A stretch of 64,000 bases of DNA, taken from NCBI RefSeq assembly GCF_000632715.1, contig NZ_BAWO01000030.1:23146-87145 (forward strand), read 5' to 3'. The DNA comes from Parageobacillus caldoxylosilyticus NBRC 107762 (GTDB lineage Bacteria; Bacillota; Bacilli; Bacillales; Anoxybacillaceae). Below the pieces are notes generated by a model. It did not search any database. It saw only the letters and a program-made list of their open reading frames with translations, and was not told where the DNA came from. Both the position numbers and the translations under genes were made by a program. Shown here piece by piece: positions 18,877 through 28,034 of the stretch; the first letter of the stretch is position 1, and the number at the start of each line of letters is the position of its first letter.

Positions 18877-19758
18877 TTATCCTTTAATTGCTCCAGCCGT
18901 AATTCCTTCTACAATTCGGTCGCTGAGGAAAAAGAATGCTAGTAGAATTGGCAAAATACTAATCATCAACGTTGCACCAATTGCTCCCCAATCTGTCGTA
19001 TATTGTCCAATAAAGTTTTGGATCCCTACCGTAAGGGTTTTATATTGATCTGAACTAATAAATGTGTTTACAAAAACGAATTCGTTCCAGTTATAAATCA
19101 TATTAATAATCGCCGTCGTTACGATGACAGGAGAAGTCATCGGTAAAATGATTTGGAAAAACATCCGATGAACAGAACACCCATCCATAATTGCGGATTC
19201 TTCTAACTCACGCGGCAATGAGTAATAAAACCCAAGCAAAACCATTATAGTAAGTGGCAGGTTAAATCCGATATTCGTTAAAATAACAGATAATGGATGG
19301 TCTACTAATTTCATTTTCATAAAAAAGCTAAACAATGGAATCAGTGTTGAATGAACTGGAATCATCAACCCGACCATAAACAATCCCAATACAACATGTT
19401 TTAATTTCCAATGCATACGCGTAATAGCGAAAGTAGCGAAACTGGCTAATAATACTGTGAAAATGACCGATAACGTAGTGATCCAGACGCTATTAAAAAA
19501 ATAACGTCCTATATTTCCTTCCACCCATACTTTTACATAGTTTTCCCATCTAGGCGGAGATGGCAATGCAAAAAGTGGCGTATTAAATACTTCTTGGTTA
19601 TTCTTCAGAGAAAAGAACAATAGCCAAATTAGAGGAAGTATTTGAAAAACAGCTAGAATAATTAGCACTGTATAGAAAATGAACATGCCTATCTTCTTTC
19701 CGATTTGACCAGGCAGCAATGAAATAACCGGCTTTTCGGTCACTGTTGCTCGCTCCAT
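18877..19758 (-). CDS. xynG: xylo-oligosaccharide ABC transporter permease, MalG type
   Basis: Membrane permease of 293 residues with about six transmembrane helices and the EAA loop EESAIMDGCSVHRMFFQIILPMTSP. It pairs with XynF. The CUT1 family transports oligosaccharides. Names follow the xynEFG operon of G. stearothermophilus T-6, assigned by position next to xynDC and a beta-xylosidase. AAAGGAGGGG precedes the ATG, and the gap to xynF is 20 bases. Confidence 0.88.
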   Translation of the reverse strand: MERATVTEKPVISLLPGQIGKKIGMFIFYTVLIILAVFQILPLIWLLFFSLKNNQEVFNTPLFALPSPPRWENYVKVWVEGNIGRYFFNSVWITTLSVIFTVLLASFATFAITRMHWKLKHVVLGLFMVGLMIPVHSTLIPLFSFFMKMKLVDHPLSVILTNIGFNLPLTIMVLLGFYYSLPRELEESAIMDGCSVHRMFFQIILPMTSPVIVTTAIINMIYNWNEFVFVNTFISSDQYKTLTVGIQNFIGQYTTDWGAIGATLMISILPILLAFFFLSDRIVEGITAGAIKG

Positions 19759-19778
19759 CTTTGTCCCCTCCTTTGCGG

Positions 19779-20657
19779 TTAATATTGTACTTCTTCACTA
19801 GAATTAGTAAGTTTTCGAATAAGCCATGTAACAATCATACAAATGAATAATAGAGAAAAGGCGACCGTGCTTCCGTACCCAAAATTAAAACTGCGAAACG
19901 CTTTATGATACATATAGGAGGCCATTACTTCACTTGCGCCGTTCGGCCCCCCGTCTGTCATTACATAAATAAGATCGAAATATTTCAAAGAACCTACAAC
20001 GGCTAACACAATGGTTACTTTAATAACCCCTGAAATTAAAGGAACTTTAATTTTATAAGCCAATTGCAAAGGATTTGCTCCATCGATAATCGCTGCTTCT
20101 ATAATAGAAGGCGGGATACTTTTTAAAGCTGCATAGTAAATCAAAATATAAAACCCTGCATACTGCCATATAATCGGGATAAAGATCGCATATAGTACAA
20201 TCGAAGGATCTGCCAACCAGTTAGGAGGATTTTCTATTCCTAAAAAGGAGAGAAAATAATTAAGCATGCCATTAGATGGATGGTAAATTCTCAGCCAAAG
20301 TTGACCAATAGCAACAGAAGACAACAACATCGGTATTAAGTAAATTTTTCTTAATAAATTTGCGCCTTTGACTTTCCCAGAGAGTACAAGTGATACCGCT
20401 AAATAACCTAACAAACTAATAACAGAAAAGACTGCTAGTAAGAATGAATGATAGACACTTTTCCAAAACATTCCATCTTTTATCAGTTCTTTATAATTAT
20501 CCAAACCAATAAACTTCATCTGTCCGATACCGTCCCATTGGGTTAAGCTATAATATCCTGTCATGATGATCGGAATATAAATTAATGCTACAATCAATAA
20601 CAAAGGTGGAAGTATATATAAAGCAATGACTTTTTTATCAGACATCATGTTATTCAT
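19779..20657 (-). CDS. xynF: xylo-oligosaccharide ABC transporter permease, MalF type
   Basis: Permease of 292 residues. The first membrane segment is at about 10-30 and the EAA loop is IEAAIIDGANPLQLAYKIKVPL. AAGGAGGG precedes the ATG at 20657. It is separated from the binding-protein gene xynE by a 73-base gap filled by a near-perfect palindromic hairpin, so its expression is probably set lower than that of xynE. Confidence 0.88.
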   Translation of the reverse strand: MNNMMSDKKVIALYILPPLLLIVALIYIPIIMTGYYSLTQWDGIGQMKFIGLDNYKELIKDGMFWKSVYHSFLLAVFSVISLLGYLAVSLVLSGKVKGANLLRKIYLIPMLLSSVAIGQLWLRIYHPSNGMLNYFLSFLGIENPPNWLADPSIVLYAIFIPIIWQYAGFYILIYYAALKSIPPSIIEAAIIDGANPLQLAYKIKVPLISGVIKVTIVLAVVGSLKYFDLIYVMTDGGPNGASEVMASYMYHKAFRSFNFGYGSTVAFSLLFICMIVTWLIRKLTNSSEEVQY

Positions 20658-20680
20658 GACGTCTTCCCTCCTTTACTCAT

Positions 20681-20722
20681 TGACCAAAAAGGACATATTT
20701 TCAAATATGTCCTTTTTGGTCA
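20681..20722 (-). terminator. perfect hairpin between xynE and xynF
   Basis: Positions 20681-20700 are the exact reverse complement of 20703-20722, leaving only two central bases; the practical stem is about 18-19 pairs with a small loop. It starts eight bases after the xynE stop codon. On the transcript it is followed by AATGAGTAAAGG, without a U-run, so transcription probably passes while the 3' end of xynE mRNA is protected. Confidence 0.85.
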
Positions 20723-20730
20723 GATTTTCT

Positions 20731-22044
20731 TTATTGTGTCTTTGCAAGTACTTCTTCATGCTGTTTTACGAAGTCCTTAGGTGTAACCTCTTCTCCAAAC
20801 AATGATTGAATTAAATTCAAGTGAGTCTGTGCTGCTTCCGGATTCATTTGCACATCGGCAAACAATGTGATGTTGCTAGCTTTATTTAGCTCGCTGAGTA
20901 CATCGATGTATAGCTGTGGTAAATGGATATTTGCCGTATCGACTTTTGTTGCAGGAATAACCCCAGCTTTTGTGACAGATTGCTCTCCCCACTTTTCAAT
21001 AAAGAATTTCACAAATTCTTTTGCCTCTTTTTTGACTTTAGAGTTTTCAGAAACGAACAATCCAACTCCAGGACCACCAACCCAGCTATTTACATCTCCT
21101 TTTCCACCATCAACTACAGGGAATTTAAAGAAACCGACTTTGTCTCTAAACTCTTTTGGTACTTCCTCATTAGTAGTAAAGTTGGGCAATTCCCATGTTC
21201 CCATTAAGTACATAGCGGCTTTTTCATTCATAAATTCTGATTTTGCTTCATCGTTAGATAATCCATTAAATCCTTTAATAAACGCTTTCATTTTTACTAA
21301 TTTTTGAACTTCTTCCGCTGCTTTGATTAAACTTGGGTCTTCAAAAGAGCCTTTACGATTAATCGCATTTTTCAACGTATCTGCTCCACCAATTCGATCA
21401 GCCAGATACATGTACCACAATGATCCTGTCCAGCGATCTTTATTTCCAAGCGCAATCGGTGCTACACCATTTTTAACAAGCGTTTGAACAATATTTTTAA
21501 AATCTTCATATGTTTGAGGTGGCTCTAAATGGTACTTGGAAAAGATTTTTTTGTTGTAGTAAATAGGAGTGATATTTAATTCTAATGGAAGCGCATACGT
21601 TTTATTGTTAACAGCATATGCTTCAGTTGTTCCCGAAACAAACTTATCTTTCAGCCCGGAATTCAAGATATCATCTAGCGGCGCAAATAAATTTCCTTTT
21701 ACATAAGGCTCTAAAAATCCTGCAGCCCAAGTCATTCCTACATCAGGAAGTTCATTGGAAGAAGCAAGTATTTTTAGTTTATTTTTATATTGTTCATTTT
21801 CTAAAACTTCCTGTTTAACCGTAACATTTGGATTTTGCTTTTCAAACTCTTTAATAATTTCATTCACAATCATGTTTTGCTGCTTCGAACTTCCCGCAGG
21901 CCAAAGGTGCATAAATGTAATCGTTACTTTTTTTCCCGATTCGGACGAAGATGGATTTCCATTTGTTGAACTGGAGCAGCCTGTTAACACAAGTGCAAAA
22001 GCAATGACCATCACGCAAAATAATGAATACGCTTTCTTTGACAA
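20731..22044 (-). CDS. xynE: xylo-oligosaccharide-binding lipoprotein
   Basis: Solute-binding lipoprotein (437 residues) of the CUT1 family that delivers xylo-oligosaccharides to XynF-XynG. The signal peptide ends in the lipobox VLTGC, followed by a Ser/Gly-rich linker and a typical two-lobe extracellular domain. I take TTG at 22044 as start, seven bases after GGGGGG; the TTG at 22050 is too close to that motif. The promoter region before it has a perfect -10 but a poor -35, as expected for activation by the neighbouring response regulator XynC. A weak cre-like match (TGAATACGCTTTCT, 22024-22037) lies in its first codons. Confidence 0.9.
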   Translation of the reverse strand: MSKKAYSLFCVMVIAFALVLTGCSSSTNGNPSSSESGKKVTITFMHLWPAGSSKQQNMIVNEIIKEFEKQNPNVTVKQEVLENEQYKNKLKILASSNELPDVGMTWAAGFLEPYVKGNLFAPLDDILNSGLKDKFVSGTTEAYAVNNKTYALPLELNITPIYYNKKIFSKYHLEPPQTYEDFKNIVQTLVKNGVAPIALGNKDRWTGSLWYMYLADRIGGADTLKNAINRKGSFEDPSLIKAAEEVQKLVKMKAFIKGFNGLSNDEAKSEFMNEKAAMYLMGTWELPNFTTNEEVPKEFRDKVGFFKFPVVDGGKGDVNSWVGGPGVGLFVSENSKVKKEAKEFVKFFIEKWGEQSVTKAGVIPATKVDTANIHLPQLYIDVLSELNKASNITLFADVQMNPEAAQTHLNLIQSLFGEEVTPKDFVKQHEEVLAKTQ

Positions 22045-22068
22045 ATCCAATCCCCCCTTGGTTTTTGC

Positions 22069-22091
22069 TACAATGCAATTATAGCATTGTA
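22069..22091 (-). promoter_or_regulatory. xynE promoter -10 region inside an inverted repeat
   Basis: TACAATGC (22069-22076) and GCATTGTA (22084-22091) are perfect eight-base inverted arms around a seven-base loop. On the minus strand the loop contains TATAAT (22083-22078), a perfect -10 box. No good -35 lies 16-18 bases upstream, which suggests activator-dependent initiation. The repeat could equally act as a weak hairpin after xynC. Confidence 0.45.
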
Positions 22092-22122
22092 AAAGCGAGG
22101 GGATTAAGGTAACGATGGTTGG

Positions 22123-22908
22123 CTAAAATTCTACTTTTTTTAGATTCTCTTTTCTAAACTGGTAAGGGGTTATTCCTTCAAACTCTTTAAACAATTTGAT
22201 AAAGTATTTTGCGGTCTGATACCCTACTTCTTCTGCGATCTCTGCAATACTTAAATCTGTTGTAATTAATAAGCTTTTTGCTTTTTGCAGTCTACATCTT
22301 GTTACATATTCGCTAAAAGTCATGTTTGTTTCCTCTTTAAACAAAGTGCTGAAATAACTAGGGTTTAAATGTACGAATGATGATACTTCACGTAAACTAA
22401 ATGGTCTATTTAGATTTTCATGAATAAACTGTATTGCTTCTTTAACGACTTGAGAACGCGTTCCTTCTTGGATATTGATTACCCGGTTATCAATCATTTT
22501 CTCCACTACCGCCGCTTTCTGACGCTCTTCCCAAATCTTTATCGCTTGCTCCACTGCATGAATAAGTTTATGTTTATCTATCGGTTTTAAAAGATAATTC
22601 ACTACACCTAACGTAATAGCTTCTTGCGCGTATTCGAATTCAGAATAAGCGGATATGATAATCACAACCGGTTTGCTTTTCTGCTTCTCTATTGACTTGA
22701 TTAGTTTTAAACCAGTCATTTCAGGCATGCGAATATCTGTGATTAACAAATGGATCGTTCGCTGATTCATCATGTTGATCGCCTCTTCCCCATTTGCCGC
22801 ACAAAAAATTTCATGTTTCCCCGCTGACCAGGACTCTAAAGTTTTCTTTAATCCTTGTCGTGCTCGTGGTTCGTCATCAACAATCAAAATAGTCCGAAAA
22901 TTCATCAT
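22123..22908 (-). CDS. xynC: AraC-type response regulator (YesN family)
   Basis: Response regulator of about 261 residues. The N-terminal receiver domain has the acidic pair in VDDEP, the phospho-accepting Asp58 in ITDIRMP, the Ser of ISAYSE and Lys of LLKPID. The C-terminal AraC helix-turn-helix pair spans about 160-258 (SLREVSSFVHLNPSYFSTLFKEE and IAEIAEEVGYQTAKYFIKLFKE). I start at ATG 22908 (or the adjacent ATG 22905) after GGGGGA; it overlaps the end of xynD by 32 bases. With XynD it forms a two-component system expected to activate xynEFG, as in G. stearothermophilus T-6. Confidence 0.9.
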   Translation of the reverse strand: MMNFRTILIVDDEPRARQGLKKTLESWSAGKHEIFCAANGEEAINMMNQRTIHLLITDIRMPEMTGLKLIKSIEKQKSKPVVIIISAYSEFEYAQEAITLGVVNYLLKPIDKHKLIHAVEQAIKIWEERQKAAVVEKMIDNRVINIQEGTRSQVVKEAIQFIHENLNRPFSLREVSSFVHLNPSYFSTLFKEETNMTFSEYVTRCRLQKAKSLLITTDLSIAEIAEEVGYQTAKYFIKLFKEFEGITPYQFRKENLKKVEF

Positions 22909-24646
22909 CGAATCCCCCGCTTTTGGGAATTTTGAAAGATATGCATGTGCCTTTGCCCAACTCACTTTGAATGACCACTTTTCTATCTTCCCCATAATAA
23001 AGCTGCAGTCTCCTATTTACATTGGCAATGGCCATCCTGCTTCCTTTAAATGTTGGAAACTCCTTTTTATTTAACAACTGTTCTATTTCCTGTAGAGTTT
23101 TTTCATCCATTCCAACACCATCGTCTATTACTTTAATAATTAACTCATTGGAATGATCAGATTCCTCTACAGTGACCAACACAGAACCTTGTTCCATCTT
23201 ATTTCCAATCCCATGCAAAACGGCATTTTCCACTAGCGGCTGGATTAACAGTTTTGGTATCCGGATATCTAAACATCGCGCCGGGACTACTATATCCCAT
23301 ATCAGACGATCTCCCCATCTTAATTTCATGATTTCCATGTAACGTCTAATATGTTCTATTTCTTCGCGAAGCGTTACCCATTCGTCATTTTTTGAGCTAC
23401 TTATAGTGTAGCGAAATAATTGAGACATATTAAGGACAAATTGCGATAATTCTTCTTCTTCCTTTTCTACAAGGGACCAATAAAGGGCGTCAAGCGTATT
23501 AAAAAGAAAGTGAGGATTTATTTGCGCCTGCAGAGCTTTCAACTCTGCGCGGCTGCGAACCAATTCTTTTTCATAAACTACTTGAATTAAGTGTTTAATA
23601 TTTTCTACTAACGCATTATATGTTTCATTCAACTCATTAATTTCAACCGTTGATGAAATCGGCGGGCTTGTCCTTAACTCGCCGTTTCTGCCACGTTGCA
23701 TGATTCTCGTTAATCTCAAAATCGGCTGAGTAATCATTGTAGAGAGAGAGAAAGAAAATATCAAAAAAATAAAGAAACCTATCGTTCCGGAAAGGATAAT
23801 CGCATTTTTAAGGATCGACACCCCTTCGGTAAGCGTCTTCACGGGAGTTACAATTACAAGCGTCCATCCAGTTAAATTAGATAATTGTTTTACCACTAAA
23901 TATTCTTCCCCATCTTTTCGAATCATAGGTTGTTTGGCATGAAGAAGTTGGCGGAAATCCCCTTTGTAGTTTAAAAAAATTGGATTTGAATTGGAATCAA
24001 TAAGAAGCATATATCCTTTTTTTCCTTTAGATGGATAAAAATAATCACTAAATTGAAAATAATCCCGATTTATGCGAACTAATAAATAACCGCCTGGGGA
24101 AAACCATCGTTCCATTAGGCGAATTTGCCGCAAAGCTAGAAAATATCCCGGAGCCTTCGGATCACGGCCAACCCAGACCATTTTTCCCTTTGCCTCGGAA
24201 GCTTGTTTAATCCATTTTATACCTATTCGGTCACCTAAATCCTCTTCATCTAATGGAAATATTTTTTTGTAGTTATTCGTATAAAGTTCAAGAGAATGAA
24301 TTCCATCAGAATACGCCTGAAACGTATTTACAATATGCATTAGCCCCTGCTTTTCCCTGAATCCGGGAGAGTAACCGTTAGCTATTTTCAAAAGCAGCTG
24401 TTGTACGTATATATTAGTGGCCACCTGTTTTGTTAATGTATCGATTTGTTGATAGAGAGCTTCTAAACGTCCGTTGGCATGCATCGCCGTCTGCTCGATC
24501 TGCTTCTCGGCGTTGTTTTTCAGCAACGTAGAAACTGAATGAAAGGTCATCATTCCTACCAAACATAGCACCATGATCATTACAAATACAAAAACAATTA
24601 ATATTTGGTTACGAAGCGTATTAAATTTATATAATCTCTTCTTCAA
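22877..24646 (-). CDS. xynD: sensor histidine kinase (YesM family)
   Basis: Membrane sensor kinase of about 589 residues: an N-terminal transmembrane helix (about 15-35), a large extracellular domain to about 270, a second membrane helix (about 275-300), a HAMP linker, and a kinase with the phospho-accepting His in INPHFLFNTLDALYW. The ATPase N box is LVENAVLHG and the G box VIDDGVGMDE. The start is probably TTG at 24646, preceded by GGGGGGAT; an upstream ATG at 24715 has no ribosome-binding site. It would sense extracellular xylo-oligosaccharides and phosphorylate XynC. The ligand is inferred from the neighbouring xynEFG. Confidence 0.88.
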   Translation of the reverse strand: MKKRLYKFNTLRNQILIVFVFVMIMVLCLVGMMTFHSVSTLLKNNAEKQIEQTAMHANGRLEALYQQIDTLTKQVATNIYVQQLLLKIANGYSPGFREKQGLMHIVNTFQAYSDGIHSLELYTNNYKKIFPLDEEDLGDRIGIKWIKQASEAKGKMVWVGRDPKAPGYFLALRQIRLMERWFSPGGYLLVRINRDYFQFSDYFYPSKGKKGYMLLIDSNSNPIFLNYKGDFRQLLHAKQPMIRKDGEEYLVVKQLSNLTGWTLVIVTPVKTLTEGVSILKNAIILSGTIGFFIFLIFSFSLSTMITQPILRLTRIMQRGRNGELRTSPPISSTVEINELNETYNALVENIKHLIQVVYEKELVRSRAELKALQAQINPHFLFNTLDALYWSLVEKEEEELSQFVLNMSQLFRYTISSSKNDEWVTLREEIEHIRRYMEIMKLRWGDRLIWDIVVPARCLDIRIPKLLIQPLVENAVLHGIGNKMEQGSVLVTVEESDHSNELIIKVIDDGVGMDEKTLQEIEQLLNKKEFPTFKGSRMAIANVNRRLQLYYGEDRKVVIQSELGKGTCISFKIPKSGGFDDEFSDYFDC

Positions 24647-24790
24647 TATCTTTATCCCCCCATAGCATGATTGTTTGCTTTCATGAACGATGTTTCTTAC
24701 ATAATAAAGGGACAAATAATAGTATGGGCCACAAACCTAAGCAGTGATTCATATTCCGTTTTATCGTAATATTATAATTATATCTAAAAA

Positions 24791-24836
24791 GACAGAAAAA
24801 ACAGATTTAAAGGGAATTCCAAATATGGAATTCCCT
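24791..24836 (-). terminator. terminator after araM
   Basis: AGGGAATTCC (24811-24820) pairs perfectly with GGAATTCCCT (24827-24836), with a six-base loop. On the minus strand the stem is followed by TTAAATCTGTTTTTT. It lies just after the araM stop codon and ends the abn/ara operon before the xynD promoter region. Confidence 0.85.
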
Positions 24837-24852
24837 CATAATACTAACTCCA

Positions 24853-26058
24853 CTATTTAACAAACTCATTTAGAAAACGTAATATAGTAAATCTATCACG
24901 TAAATGATATGCTTCTTTAAGGCTTCTATCAACCAATTCTTGATCTATCCCAAGCTGTTCTGGAGTGCAAGCACCTCCTACTCTTTCCATCATTAAGCGC
25001 AGTTCCGATGGAGATGGCAGCGACCCAAACCATTCTTTTATTTTTTGTCTGTTTCTCTCCAACAGTTCTATAGTCTTGTTGCCTAATAATGCTTTATTTT
25101 CTCGTAAATCATTTAAGAGGATTAAAAAATGATTGGTATATACTTCAGCAATTAATGATGTGGAAACCCCTACTTTAGTTCCGTGAAGCACTTGTGGCTT
25201 TTTCCTACGCAAAAATTCCATTTCCCAATAATGAGATAGATGGTGTTCTCCACCAGATGCTGGATATGATTGTCCCATTATCAGCATCGCTATTCCCGAT
25301 TGAAGAAGTGCGTTCATTAAAATCTGCACTCCTTCTTCTTCCGCAGCAGCGATTTTCTCGATATTGTTGACGCATTCCTGCAACGACTCTTGAGTAATCT
25401 TATCAACCAGCGGACAATATGGCTCGCCAGCAACAAGATGGCCAAAACGCCAGTCAATAAGCGAAGTGTATTTGGCTATCATATCCCCAAATCCTGCTGC
25501 GATCATCTGTTTAGGCGCCTGTTTTAATACACTAATATCCGCAAATACAGCAATAGGCGCCTGTGCTTGAATAGTCTTTTTTACTCCTCGGATAATTAAT
25601 GGCGCGCCCATAGAGGTAAATCCGTCGACAGATGGAGCTGTTGGCACGGAAATAAACGGAACTTTCATTTTATAGCTGCAAAAGCGTGTAATATCATGAA
25701 TCGTTCCGGATCCAACCGCTAATATTGCATCAACATCATGAGGAACCTCCAAAAGCGCTTGTACAATGGACGCTTCATCTGCTATAACATCACCATTTTC
25801 ATCTGGCTGAATGAAACAAGTAGTATGATGAATCTGTTCCCCTTGCAATAATGCGCTCAACTGTCGTCCAGCTGCTTCAAATGTATGTTGGTCTACAATT
25901 AAAGCAACTGTTTGATATCTTTTTCTTTGCAAGTATATAACTACTTGTTGTAAAGCATCATCGCTGATCATAATGGTTTCAATTGGGATGTCATTATGGT
26001 CGTTCCCACAGTGACATTGTTTAGAAAGAGCCTTAATTTCTATTAATGTTCGATTCAT
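24853..26058 (-). CDS. araM: sn-glycerol-1-phosphate dehydrogenase
   Basis: Enzyme of 401 residues that reduces dihydroxyacetone phosphate to sn-glycerol-1-phosphate, as shown for B. subtilis AraM. Key features are the nucleotide-binding stretch VGSGTIHDITRFCSYK, SVPTAPSVDGFTSMGAPL, and the metal ligands Asp and His in AGFGDMIAKYTS, SGGEHHLSHYWE and LHGTKVGV. Its ATG overlaps the araL stop codon (ATGA), a sign of translational coupling. Glycerol-1-phosphate feeds heptaprenylglyceryl lipids in Bacillus; why the gene sits in arabinose operons is still not explained. A strong terminator follows. Confidence 0.92.
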   Translation of the reverse strand: MNRTLIEIKALSKQCHCGNDHNDIPIETIMISDDALQQVVIYLQRKRYQTVALIVDQHTFEAAGRQLSALLQGEQIHHTTCFIQPDENGDVIADEASIVQALLEVPHDVDAILAVGSGTIHDITRFCSYKMKVPFISVPTAPSVDGFTSMGAPLIIRGVKKTIQAQAPIAVFADISVLKQAPKQMIAAGFGDMIAKYTSLIDWRFGHLVAGEPYCPLVDKITQESLQECVNNIEKIAAAEEEGVQILMNALLQSGIAMLIMGQSYPASGGEHHLSHYWEMEFLRRKKPQVLHGTKVGVSTSLIAEVYTNHFLILLNDLRENKALLGNKTIELLERNRQKIKEWFGSLPSPSELRLMMERVGGACTPEQLGIDQELVDRSLKEAYHLRDRFTILRFLNEFVK

Positions 26059-26858
26059 TGCACTATTTCCTCCCCAAATCGAACGATATCGTAAATCGAA
26101 TCAATAATATAGTCGGGGAGCTCCTTCTCTAATAACGAATCGAGATGTTTTTTCTTTGTATTTCCCGTCAAGACAAGTGCTGTTTTCATTCCGTGCATAC
26201 GCCCCATCCGAATATCCGTTTCAATACTGTCGCCAATAATCAGGCACTTTGGCGGGCTTACTTGCAAATAACGCAAAGCAGCTTCCGCCATAAAACAAGA
26301 AGGTTTACCTAAAATAAGTTCCACTTTTCGTCCTGTTGTTGCTTCAATCGCTCCAATCATTCCTACCACATCTATGGCATTTCCGTTCTCATTCGGAAAT
26401 GTTTTATCTGCATGTGTCGCAATGATTCTCGCTCCGTGCTGCACAGCTTGAAACGCTAAATTTAAATCATCGTATGTCATTCTTTCATGTAGTGTTATAA
26501 CCAGAAAATCCGCTTCTTCCGGTTTTTTTGCCAATCGAACATGATAACGTTGAAGCTCTTCCTGTAATCCATCATCTCCTAATGTCCATACTTTGCAAAA
26601 CGGATAATGTACGTACAGAAATTCTGCCGTAACTGTAGATGACAAAATAATTTCTTCTTTCCGTACACTAATTCTCCATTTCTTTAGCCACTCGTAGCAC
26701 ATTCTCTGTGATATGTTGCCACGATTACTAACAAACGCGATTCGCTTGCCAAGAGAGCGCAAGTACGCAACCGCATCGTCTGCTTTAGGAATCAATCTTT
26801 TTCCTTTAAACATAGTACCATCTAAGTCAATAATAACCGCCTCAATTTCTTGTAGCAC
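26055..26858 (-). CDS. araL: HAD-IIA sugar phosphatase
   Basis: Haloacid-dehalogenase phosphatase of about 267 residues with motif I DLDGT (near residue 10), motif II Ser in VSNRG, a C2 cap, and motifs III/IV in LGKP and IGDSIETD. B. subtilis AraL is a promiscuous sugar-phosphate phosphatase thought to relieve sugar-phosphate build-up. I choose GTG at 26858, preceded by AAGGGAG; reading further upstream to 27038 adds 60 implausible residues that overlap galM. The weak GTG start suggests deliberately low translation. It lies 56 bases after the epimerase gene and overlaps araM by four bases. Confidence 0.88.
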   Translation of the reverse strand: MLQEIEAVIIDLDGTMFKGKRLIPKADDAVAYLRSLGKRIAFVSNRGNISQRMCYEWLKKWRISVRKEEIILSSTVTAEFLYVHYPFCKVWTLGDDGLQEELQRYHVRLAKKPEEADFLVITLHERMTYDDLNLAFQAVQHGARIIATHADKTFPNENGNAIDVVGMIGAIEATTGRKVELILGKPSCFMAEAALRYLQVSPPKCLIIGDSIETDIRMGRMHGMKTALVLTGNTKKKHLDSLLEKELPDYIIDSIYDIVRFGEEIVQ

Positions 26859-26914
26859 CTGTTCTCCCTTGCCCCTTCTGAAAGAAACTTTTGTGACTAT
26901 ATTTATGACTATAT

Positions 26915-27967
26915 TTATGATTTCAAAACACCAAATTTGTACTTGGTTACCGATGAATAGTTCTGATTTGCCTGTAATACATAAGAAGGAAAATGAGGAT
27001 GATGAACAGCGTCGGGCAGCCCTTGTGTTTCTAAACAAATTCCTAAATATTTTCGTGATGGTACACCGTAAATATCCATTCCTGATTGCAGTTGATTTCC
27101 TGTGTATACTACTACTCCTACTTCATCTGTTTCGATCGTCAATGTACGTCCGCTTTCGGGATCTTGCAAGACAATTTCTTCATCATGGTGCGTATTCAGC
27201 ACAAACGGATGATCATATCCTTGCCCAACCAGCTCAATTTGCGAATGATTGGTCATAATTCCATCTTTTATTTTTTTTCCTTGGCGTAAATCAAAAGGAG
27301 TATTCGTTACATCCAAAATGGCCCCTGTTGGAATCAATTCCTGATCTAACTCTAAAAACCGATCGCTTTTTATTTTTAATTCATGATCTAAAATATCCCT
27401 TTTTATATTGCCGCTTAAATTAAAATACGTATGGTTTGTTAAGTTCAATAACGTATTTTTATCGGAATGGGCATGATAAGAAATAATTAGTTCGTTTTCT
27501 TTATTTAATAGATAGGTTACTTGAACGTGGACAGCACCTGGATATCCCTCTTCTCCATCAGGGCTTGTATAGGAGAAGCGAACACCTATTTCCTCGTCTT
27601 TTTCCACTATCTCCGCGTCCCAAAGTACATGATGAAATCCTTTGATTCCGCCATGTAAATGGTTATTGTTTTCGTTTTTACACAACCGGTATATTTTCCC
27701 GTCTAATTCAAAGCTGGCTCCCTGAATTCGCCCAGCCACTCGCCCAATGACTGCGCCAAAATAAGGGGAATTCGTTAAGTACGGTTCAAAACGGTTAAAA
27801 CCCAACACTATATTTTCATAGTTTCCATTTTTGTCAGGTGCAATGATTTTTGTAATAATGCAGCCATAATTCATACAGGTAATTTCGATTCCATGATCAT
27901 TGATCAGTGTGAAAGATATTACCGGCTGTTGGTTGATTTCTGCCCATTTTTCTGGAATGACTTTCAT
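26915..27967 (-). CDS. galM: aldose 1-epimerase
   Basis: Mutarotase of 350 residues interconverting anomers of aldoses, here probably L-arabinose released by the arabinofuranosidases. Family motifs include the His of NNHLHGG, the catalytic His in NLTNHTYFNLSG, and the glutamate near the C-terminus in LGICLETQGLPDA. I start at ATG 27967, nine bases after GGGGG; the ATG three codons earlier touches that motif. It lies between the oxidoreductase gene and araL in the arabinan operon. Confidence 0.9.
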   Translation of the reverse strand: MKVIPEKWAEINQQPVISFTLINDHGIEITCMNYGCIITKIIAPDKNGNYENIVLGFNRFEPYLTNSPYFGAVIGRVAGRIQGASFELDGKIYRLCKNENNNHLHGGIKGFHHVLWDAEIVEKDEEIGVRFSYTSPDGEEGYPGAVHVQVTYLLNKENELIISYHAHSDKNTLLNLTNHTYFNLSGNIKRDILDHELKIKSDRFLELDQELIPTGAILDVTNTPFDLRQGKKIKDGIMTNHSQIELVGQGYDHPFVLNTHHDEEIVLQDPESGRTLTIETDEVGVVVYTGNQLQSGMDIYGVPSRKYLGICLETQGLPDAVHHPHFPSYVLQANQNYSSVTKYKFGVLKS

Positions 27968-28034
27968 TCTGCTCATCCCCCTTTTTCAAACCAATCAGAA
28001 AGGCTTTGTATTTTCATCAGCATGATGAGAATAC

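Noticed and set aside
26859..27038. N-terminal extension of AraL by 60 residues
   Set aside because: The extension overlaps the galM 3' end, contains no HAD-family sequence, and a GTG with a ribosome-binding site lies exactly where the phosphatase domain begins.
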